Both the position numbers and the translations under genes were made by a program. 22,268 nt of DNA from Gammaproteobacteria bacterium (GTDB lineage Bacteria > Pseudomonadota > Gammaproteobacteria > Eutrophobiales > Eutrophobiaceae): NCBI GenBank assembly GCA_016844485.1, contig JAENIZ010000021.1, positions 1,859 through 24,126 on the forward strand, read 5' to 3'. The notes under the pieces are model-generated. The model was not told the origin of the DNA. It saw only the letters and a list, made by a program, of their open reading frames with translations, and did not search any database. This document shows positions 16,767 through 22,268 of the stretch, piece after piece; position 1 is the first letter of the stretch, and each line of letters begins with the position of its first letter.

Positions 16767-17005
16767 TTAATGGCCTGATTTTTTCAGGGTTTTTCTGGCG
16801 TGGTAGCTTCCAACTTCGATACCCATAATAACCCCGAAGATCAATGCAATCAGGAAGCATATATTAGGGCAGGCATGCGGTAATTGAAGTATCTGTCAAA
16901 TACGAAATAAACCAGATAACTTCCGAACCATGTGGCAATTGCCCCGTAAAAGACGACACTGCCACCGATATTATTTATATAAGCCCATTTTTCCTTTTTT
17001 GTCAT
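16767..17005 (-). pseudogene. Frameshifted small two-helix membrane protein
   Basis: The minus strand from ATG 17005 encodes MTKKEKWAYINNIGGS..., a 51-residue frame containing one hydrophobic helix (SVVFYGAIATWFGSYLVYF) that stops at 16850. An overlapping frame continues the pattern: ICFLIALIFGVIMGIEVGSY then HARKTLKKSGH, ending at a TAA at 16767-16769. Read together they make one about 80-residue protein with a charged N-terminus, two membrane helices and a Lys-rich tail, with a one-base shift near 16860-16872. I recognise no named family. It is the only coding signal in the 500-bp stretch between the low-complexity gene and the toxin gene. Confidence 0.55.
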
Positions 17006-17107
17006 TTGTTATAGGTAACAGGGAAGAGGTTAAAATCGATCTTTCGGCAAGCCCGGTAATACCTGGGGTTTATAAATACATGAGGGGGACAATCCCTGTT
17101 CCTCCAG

Positions 17108-17536
17108 TTATATTCCCCAGGTGGTGGGTAATCTATATGATTTAGCTGCATTTATCAGTTGCTTGTTTAATGTCAGAAACAACTCGGCATGGTTGTTCTG
17201 TGCAACAGCCAAATGCAGCGCCTCGGAGGCATTCAGACCATCATAGTATTCATGCAGAATCTCCGTGGCCAACTTCAGGTCTTTGTTGTCCGGTGTAATT
17301 ACCTGGCATGAATCATTGAGTATTTGCTCGAACATACTTATTGCCTGCGAGGCATGATGACTATTCAGTTCCTTCGCCCGGATCTGGTGTCCTAAAAGAC
17401 TCATAAACTCGACACGTGACCACTGGCTGACAGAAAGACTACCCGCAGGGAGTGTATGCAGAAATCTTTCAATACTCGCACTCATGGGATCGGGCAAGAC
17501 GAGAGGCACGAGATAACTGGTATCAAGGTAAACCAT
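17108..17536 (-). CDS. PIN-domain toxin (VapC-like), altered acidic residues
   Basis: 142-residue PIN-domain protein, the ribonuclease toxin of a type II toxin-antitoxin pair. It starts MVYLDTSYLV, giving the first catalytic Asp (D5). E43 (SRVEFMSL) matches the second acidic position. In place of the usual D-A-L-H-L-A it has E105 (ASEALHLA), and the fourth acidic position, usually TLDxxL, is N124 (LTLNKQL). Fold and length are otherwise normal. It begins 15 bp after the antitoxin gene on the same strand, the normal operon order. The D-to-N change may reduce metal-dependent cleavage. VapC family is clear; the subgroup and target RNA are not. Confidence 0.85.
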   Translation of the reverse strand: MVYLDTSYLVPLVLPDPMSASIERFLHTLPAGSLSVSQWSRVEFMSLLGHQIRAKELNSHHASQAISMFEQILNDSCQVITPDNKDLKLATEILHEYYDGLNASEALHLAVAQNNHAELFLTLNKQLINAAKSYRLPTTWGI

Positions 17537-17551
17537 TCCGCTGTTTCCTGT

Positions 17552-17770
17552 TTATACCTTGCGCAGTGTCTCTGTGAGACTGGACTTTGATTGAGGTAAT
17601 TTACCGCGTAAATCAGCCAACGAAGGTACAGGTTTATACTTTTTACCTATCCCCTTGATGCGTGCGATGAGCTTGCCACGCCGGGTAATCATCACCTCTT
17701 CACCAGCCTCGACTTGCTTAAGGAGTTCACTCAGGCGTGCCTTGGCTTCAGCCACAGTAACGGTGTACAT
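17552..17770 (-). CDS. Phd/YefM-family antitoxin
   Basis: 72-residue antitoxin that is expected to bind operator DNA with its N-terminal domain and neutralise the PIN toxin with its flexible C-terminus. The N-terminal fold reads VTVAEAKARLSELLKQVEAG then EEVMITRRGKLIARI, the standard Phd/YefM pattern; the C-terminus contains a LADLRGKLPQSKSS stretch. ATG 17770 (MYTVTVAEA) is chosen because AAGGATTAAGAG lies just before it; a longer frame from 17818 adds residues with no family counterpart and runs through the repeat units. The toxin gene follows after 15 bp. Direct repeats start 13 bp upstream and probably act as the operator. Confidence 0.88.
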   Translation of the reverse strand: MYTVTVAEAKARLSELLKQVEAGEEVMITRRGKLIARIKGIGKKYKPVPSLADLRGKLPQSKSSLTETLRKV

Positions 17771-17782
17771 ACTCTTAATCCT

Positions 17783-17803
17783 TATGGTCATTTTTATAGT
17801 CAC
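17783..17803. promoter_or_regulatory. Paired 9-mer unit 1 (next to the antitoxin gene)
   Basis: TATGGTCAT at 17783-17791 and TATAGTCAC at 17795-17803, 12 bp apart. It sits 13 bp upstream of the antitoxin ATG, between it and any promoter, so it is a plausible operator. Each 9-mer with the following A forms an imperfect palindrome (TATG-GT-CATA). Confidence 0.7.
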
Positions 17804-17929
17804 GTCAGTATTTTGCATTTCTCGGAAATAGTCCAGAAAATTGCTAAAAGACCAGTTTCTAAATTACGGCCATATTATTGCTACTTCTTATAGTTCAAGT
17901 TAATTATTAAACTGTTAAAAACAAATCCT

Positions 17930-17950
17930 TATGGTCATAAATTTAGTCAT
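17930..17950. repeat. Paired 9-mer unit 2
   Basis: TATGGTCAT at 17930-17938 and TTTAGTCAT at 17942-17950, 12 bp apart. It shares the extended 15-mer AATCCTTATGGTCAT (17924-17938) with unit 1 (17777-17791). Its start is 147 bp from the start of unit 1. Confidence 0.7.
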
Positions 17951-18075
17951 ATCTGGATGGGCCTCATCGTAGATCATTGTGTTCATATCTTGAACACAAA
18001 GCCGTTAAAATTTATCGCAGACCTTATCTGACCAGGTGAAGGAATTGGAGAACAATATAAACGTATGAAACTTTT

Positions 18076-18096
18076 TATAGTCATTTATATGGTCAT
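18076..18096. repeat. Paired 9-mer unit 3
   Basis: TATAGTCAT at 18076-18084 and TATGGTCAT at 18088-18096, 12 bp apart, with the A and G variants in the opposite order to unit 1. It shares the 12-mer TTTTTATAGTCA with unit 1. It starts 146 bp after unit 2. Confidence 0.7.
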
Positions 18097-18460
18097 TAGT
18101 ATATATTGCTAATAAATACAATAAGATATAATTTGAGTTTTTATCTATTTTGGGTTTCTAAGTTTCAGTTAGCAAGTATTTATTTATGCTATAAAACCCA
18201 GGAACTCAACTTTACTCGCTATCCGCAAAATGTCGTTCACTACAGCAGTGTCTTAAATCACGTCTCTCAGGAAGGGGAAAAGGGGATGGTTTTCTGAAGT
18301 AAATTCAGTCTATCTATATAGACAGCCAGGTCAGTTATTCATCATTCTTGGAAAATCGGACAGTAAAATTCGGCCCTATGTCAAAGATGATGAGTCAGCA
18401 ACTACCATGAAAAGCTGTGTGAAACGGATTTTTAATGCCAAGTCATTGAACGGCTTTCAA

Positions 18461-18481
18461 AATGGTCATGAATATGGTCAT
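18461..18481. repeat. Paired 9-mer unit 4
   Basis: AATGGTCAT at 18461-18469 and TATGGTCAT at 18473-18481, again 12 bp apart. It lies 385 bp from unit 3 and about 140 bp upstream of the propeller gene at 18619, so it could also bear on that gene. Confidence 0.65.
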
Positions 18482-18618
18482 AAAGTTGATTAAACTGACC
18501 TCAATTTTGTCTGTCTTATACCGGCTATTCGATATCGAAGGCAGTGCTTTTTAATAAACTGTGTCGCCTTCAGGCAAGCTATACACCTTGGGGTGGCCAT
18601 AAGATATAAAACGAAGAT

Positions 18619-19614
18619 ATGCTATCTATAAGAAGTTTGTTAATCCCGATTTTATTAGCATTTGCAGGGACACTCAGTGTGCTTGCCGATGAATCGGTAG
18701 AGATAATCGAATGGCAGGTACCCTGGGAGAAAACGCGGCCGCGGGACCCGTATGTGGATCAGCAAGGTCGTGTCTGGTTCTGCGGACAGACAGGTCAGTA
18801 TATTGCGTATTTTGATCCGAACACTGAAGAATTCAAAAAATATGATCTGGAAGAAGGCGCGGCCCCACATAACCTGATTGTGGATAAGGAAGGATTCGTC
18901 TGGTTTGCGGGGAATATAGGTGGCTACATCGGCAAGCTCGATCCTGAAACCGGCAATATCAGGAAGTTTCCGATGCCTGATCCTGAAGTAAAAGATCCGC
19001 ATACACTCGTCTTCGACAGCAAGGGTGATATCTGGTTTACGGCGCAGTTTAGTAATATCGTGGGCAAGCTCAAGGTCGAGACCGGCGAGATCATTCTTAT
19101 TCCAATCCCTACAGAAGGCGCACGGCCTTACGGGATCAAGGTGGATTCCAGAGACAGGCCGTGGATAGTATTGTTCGGTACCAACAAGCTGGCCACCGTC
19201 GATCCGGAAACATTCAAGTTAAGAGAATATGAACTACCGCGTAAAGAGATCCGGCCTCGGCGCCTTGCAATCACATCATACGACAAGATATGGATTGTGG
19301 ATTATGCTTCGGGCCGTCTGGGCCGATTCGATCCGGTAGCAGATAGTTATATTGAAAGGCGCATACCTGGCGGAAACAGCGCCAAGCCATATGCCATGAC
19401 GGTTGATGACAAGGATCGGTTATGGTTTGTGGAAACAGGAGTTAATCCAAACCGTCTCGTTGGTTTTGACCCTGGGGCAAAAGAATTTTTCCATATTGTA
19501 GAAATTCCCAGCGGCGGGGGCACAGTAAGACATATGTATTATCACCCGGCGACACGCGAGATCTGGTTCGGGACGGACACGAATTTTATCGGTCGAGCGT
19601 TTGTTCCGGAATAA
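18619..19614 (+). CDS. Secreted seven-bladed propeller, virginiamycin B lyase-like
   Basis: 331-residue exported protein. A signal peptide covers about residues 1-23 (ILLAFAGTLSVLA, then DES). The mature part has seven repeats about 43 residues apart, each with a Trp-containing strand: VWFCG (53), VWFAG (95), IWFTA (139), PWIVL (182), IWIVD (225), LWFVE (269) and IWFGT (about 316), usually followed by a (G/A)xxDPxT turn. This spacing and motif match the streptogramin B lyase (Vgb) / NHL-type propeller family. Most chromosomal members have no proven antibiotic activity, so a lyase function is not claimed. ATG 18619 is used; no strong ribosome binding site precedes it. It stands alone, convergent with cstA. 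Confidence 0.8.
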   Translation: MLSIRSLLIPILLAFAGTLSVLADESVEIIEWQVPWEKTRPRDPYVDQQGRVWFCGQTGQYIAYFDPNTEEFKKYDLEEGAAPHNLIVDKEGFVWFAGNIGGYIGKLDPETGNIRKFPMPDPEVKDPHTLVFDSKGDIWFTAQFSNIVGKLKVETGEIILIPIPTEGARPYGIKVDSRDRPWIVLFGTNKLATVDPETFKLREYELPRKEIRPRRLAITSYDKIWIVDYASGRLGRFDPVADSYIERRIPGGNSAKPYAMTVDDKDRLWFVETGVNPNRLVGFDPGAKEFFHIVEIPSGGGTVRHMYYHPATREIWFGTDTNFIGRAFVPE

Positions 19615-19671
19615 CTGCAAAAAGACAAATGAATTTATTTTTCGATGATGCCCTGATCCGGATTCACGTAC

Positions 19672-19839
19672 TTAACAGCAGCGATTGATGCCGGACCACT
19701 TGCGCTGTTGTTCCATCTGGTAGAACTCCTTGCGATCGAGTGGCCGGGTTTCATATGCATGATTGTGCAATTGCCAATGTGCGAGATAACACTCGTAGGC
19801 ATCATCACCCGACAGTGCGCACAGCCATTGCCGGAGCAG
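19672..19839 (-). other. YbdD/YjiX (DUF466) domain at the C-terminus of the CstA frame
   Basis: The last 55 codons of the cstA frame. The pattern GDDAYExYLxH, then PLxxxEFY, then KWxGxxRCC is that of the YbdD family (about 65 residues; the E. coli protein also ends in CC). In E. coli ybdD lies directly after cstA as a separate gene, so a fusion is consistent with the known partnership. There is no in-frame ATG between the last CstA helix and this domain. Confidence 0.75.
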
Positions 19840-21826
19840 GCGACGGCGGCCGATGATGGTCAGATAGCAGACCCGCAACGTGTCCAGCACGAGCACCCAG
19901 GTGGTGGCCAGGAACACAACAGTCAACAATGCATCCAGCCGGTCGTTGAATATCAGTTGCGTGGTCTGGGCTATTTTGTCGGCGGGTAATATCCCGGCGG
20001 CAAGTTGTTCAGAAAGCAGTTTGGCGTGCGCGAGGAAACCGATGCGCGGTTCTGCATTCAGCAATTTTTCCAGCGCGGCAGTGGTGGTGACAGTAACGAG
20101 CCAGGCAAGCGGTAATGCAGTCACCCATGCATAACGGAGCTTGCCCGATTTCACCAGAATGGTAGTCCCGACACACAAGGCGATGGCGGCCAGCATCTGG
20201 TTCGCAATCCCGAACAGCGGCCACAGACTGTTGATACCGCCCAGGGGATCAATAATGCCCATATATAAAAAGTATCCCCACGCACCTACCACCAGCCCGC
20301 TGCTCAGCAATACGCCCGGATACCAGCTGGTGCGGCCCAGTTTGGGGAAAACGTTGCCGAGCAGGTCCTGGAGCATGAACCGCGCACAGCGCGTACCGGC
20401 GTCAAGTGTGGTGAGAATAAACAGTGCCTCGAACATGATGGCGAAGTGGTACCAGAGTGCGGGCCAGCCGCTGCCAAATGCCGTGACAAAGATACTCGCC
20501 ATCCCCACCGCCAATGAAGGTGCCCCGCCGGTACGGGCAAAGAGTGTGGACTCGCCCATCGCCACAGCCAGTGAATGCATCTCGACCTCGGTAACGGGAA
20601 ATCCGTATTGAGCGATCGTGGCAACGGCCTCGTAGGCCTCTTCGCCGACAATACCCGCCGGGCTGTTAATGGCAAAATATATTCCCGGTTCGAGCACGGT
20701 CGCGGCGATCATGGCCATGATCCCCACAAACGATTCCATCATCATGGCCCCGTAGCCGATGAAACGGGCGTCTTTCTCATTCATGATCAATTTGGGAGTG
20801 GTGCCGGAGGCAATCAACGAGTGAAAGCCGGAGATTGCACCGCAGGCGATGGTAATGAATACAAACGGGAAAAGTTTGCCCGCGAAGATCGGCCCGGTAC
20901 CGTCAACAAATTGTGTCACGGCCGGCATCTTCATTTCCGGTTGCACGAGCATGATGGCGATCGCAAGGATGATAATCGTCCCGATCTTCATGAAGGTGGA
21001 GAGATAATCGCGCGGGGCGAGCAGCAGCCATACCGGCAGCACCGCCGCGGCAAAACCATAAGCGATAATCATGAGTGCAAGTTCAGGCCCGTCATAGTTG
21101 AACCACTCGCGCAGACCCGGTTGTTGATCGATCCAGCCGCCGCTGGCAACGGCAAATAGCAGCAGGGAAACGCCAATCAATGTTGCTTCCCAAACCCGGC
21201 CCGGCCGGATGTTACGCAAATATAATCCAACCAGGATCGCGATAGGGATAGTCGCGGCGACAGTCGAGGTGGCCCACGGGCTGTGTTTCATTGCATTCAC
21301 AACAACCAGGCCCAATACCGCGATCAGAATGATCATCCGCACCGCCGATTGCACCGAGTTCGTCGCGGGCCATCTGGCCTAACGATCGCCCGTCGCGCCG
21401 GATGGAGAACAAGAGAATAATGAAGTCCTGCACGCAACCACCCAGGACGGCGCCGATCAGTATCCATAATGTGCCGGGAAGATAACCGAACTGCGCCGCC
21501 AGCGTCGGACCGATCAGGGGACCTGGCCCTGCGATCGCGGCAAAATGATGGCCGAACACGATCCACTTGTTGGTGGGCATGAAATCACGGCCGTTGTTTA
21601 ACCGTTCGGCCGGTGTTGCCCGGGTTGCATCCAGTACAAGGACTTTGGTGGCGACAAAGGCGCTGTAGAAACGGTAGCCGATAGCGTATACGCATATCGC
21701 AGCGACGATTATCCAGACGCTGTTAATTGACTCGCCGCGATTGAGTGCGATGCCACCAACGGCACCAGCACCGACGAATGCAATCGCGAGCCAGAATAGA
21801 GTGTTGAAGATACCGGAATTTCGCAT
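19672..21826 (-). pseudogene. cstA: CstA-YbdD fusion (pyruvate/peptide transporter), frameshifted
   Basis: CstA is an inner-membrane transporter linked to peptide and pyruvate uptake in starvation. The start is ATG 21826 with AAGGAT upstream. Frame 1 covers about 160 residues through GQMARDELGAIGGA. The rest (MIILIAVLGLVVVNAMKHSPW onward, including VDGTGPIFAGKLFPFVFITI and DPLGGINSLWPLFGIANQM) is in another frame down to 19672. Compared with E. coli CstA, about 7 residues are also missing at the junction (21335-21360). The last 55 residues (GDDAYECYLAHW, EFY, KWSGINRCC) match YbdD/YjiX (DUF466), normally a separate small protein required with CstA. No ATG precedes this part, so it is a true in-frame fusion. 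It may be a pseudogene or a sequencing/assembly error. Confidence 0.85.
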
Positions 21827-22027
21827 GGCAGTTATCCTTAAATTCTACGCTGGGCCATTCTTATTTTCAGTAAAGATAATTTCCAGGACAGGAATATTTT
21901 TTTACAATATTGGTGTATTAATTATATAGAATTTGAACGGGGCTACATAGGGTACAGGGAAAATAAAGCGGATTTATTTTTCCTGTTCTCTATAATTGGA
22001 TTGCAATGATTGATGTTGTTATAAAAA
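21827..22027. promoter_or_regulatory. Divergent gap between cstA and the kinase-like gene
   Basis: 200-bp AT-rich region that should hold the promoters of both flanking genes. TATAGAAT-like sequence near 21925 and several AT runs are visible, but I do not assign specific boxes. No gene or repeat was found in it. Confidence 0.35.
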
Positions 22028-22268
22028 ATGGCTAAAAAACAGAAACTATCTGAGATCACGTCGTTTGATTTGCGCCCCGGCAGGATCATGGGAAAGTGAA
22101 GTCTATCTTGTCAGAGAATGTGCAACAGGGATTGAACGTACGGCGAAGTTTTTCTTTCCACAACGCAATATCCATGACCGGGCGTTGAAATTCTATGCCC
22201 GTAAACTGCACAAGCTGCGTAAATGTCCGATTATTATTCAGTATTCTGCCCAGGACACCATCATTTAC
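22028..22268 (+). pseudogene. Protein kinase-like gene, N-terminal frameshift, cut by right edge
   Basis: ATG 22028 opens a frame MAKKQKLSEITSFDLRPGR that stops at 22099. A second frame from about 22080 is open to the window edge and reads AGSWESEVYLVRECATGIER, then TAKFFFPQRN. This resembles a bacterial Ser/Thr kinase-like family in which the N-terminal FDLRPGR segment is followed by about a dozen residues, a Gly-rich loop (GAGxWxxEVYLV) and the ATP-binding Lys (AAKFF). Here the intervening residues are missing and the frame changes at the join. The rest of the gene is outside the window, so catalytic residues cannot be checked. Family assignment is from memory of the pattern and is moderate. 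Confidence 0.5.

Larger units (their letters stand above)
17819..18618. other. AT-rich gap with no supported gene
   Basis: About 800 bp between the toxin-antitoxin pair and the propeller gene. The only longer open frame (63 codons, 18106-18297) has no ribosome binding site and low-complexity composition, and I do not accept it. The stretch holds three of the four paired 9-mer units (17930-17950, 18076-18096, 18461-18481). No transposase fragment, tRNA or terminal inverted repeats were seen. Confidence 0.7.

Noticed and set aside
17764..17769. TGTACA, the core of YefM operators, at the antitoxin start
   Set aside because: It arises from the start codon and the Tyr codon (ATG TAC A) read across the junction, and there is only one copy; coincidence is more likely.
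18106..18297. 63-codon plus-strand open frame
   Set aside because: It has no ribosome binding site, no recognisable domain and AT-rich random-looking composition, and it begins just after a repeat unit.
17783..18481. Insertion sequence or MITE explaining the 9-mer pairs
   Set aside because: No terminal inverted repeats, target duplications or transposase fragments are visible around the units; the paired direct repeats are better described as possible binding sites.
20575..21159. 194-codon plus-strand open frame across cstA
   Set aside because: Its His/Gly/Asp-rich composition is the usual antisense shadow of a membrane protein gene, and the minus strand encodes clear CstA motifs.

Overview
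The window looks like chromosomal DNA of a hopanoid-producing beta- or gammaproteobacterium. This rests on the gene order recN-nadK / hrcA-grpE-dnaK-dnaJ-dapB, the coexistence of a CIRCE operator with a sigma-32-like promoter, and the hopanoid headgroup genes hpnI/J/K. I do not assign a genus.

Left third (1-9350): a core block. recN (cut by the left edge) and nadK run on the minus strand and diverge from the heat-shock genes hrcA, grpE, dnaK and dnaJ, which are followed by dapB and a CBS-pair gene. A CIRCE element precedes hrcA and a sigma-32-like promoter lies in the grpE-dnaK gap. Three arrays of a 7-bp repeat (AGTGATT/AATCACT) lie in the gaps on both sides of dnaJ. DnaJ appears to lack the conserved YDxFGH stretch after its J domain.

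Middle (9391-15225): lipid genes. On the minus strand, in transcription order, are an HpnL-like membrane protein, HpnI (glycosyltransferase), HpnJ (radical SAM) and HpnK (YdjC-family deacetylase), then a small zinc-ribbon membrane protein. HpnI, HpnK and HpnJ together can convert bacteriohopanetetrol to its cyclitol ether. The hpnK frame reaches its catalytic TGDDFG motif only if translation starts at a CTG that overlaps the hpnJ stop. A CDP-alcohol phosphatidyltransferase gene is divergent from hpnL.

Right third (15231-22268): accessory DNA. It holds a secreted low-complexity repeat protein, a frameshifted small membrane gene, and a Phd/VapC-type toxin-antitoxin pair whose PIN toxin has altered acidic residues. 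An 850-bp AT-rich gap upstream of the pair holds four 21-bp units, each made of two TAT(G/A)GTCAT-like 9-mers exactly 12 bp apart. Next come a secreted seven-bladed propeller resembling virginiamycin B lyase, a cstA gene fused to a YbdD (DUF466) domain but interrupted by a frameshift with apparent loss of sequence, and the start of a kinase-like gene that also carries a frameshifting deletion.

The two signals I consider most worth following are the paired 9-mer units (17783-18481) and the broken CstA-YbdD fusion. The recurrent small deletions in dnaJ, cstA and the kinase-like gene should be tested first as possible assembly errors.
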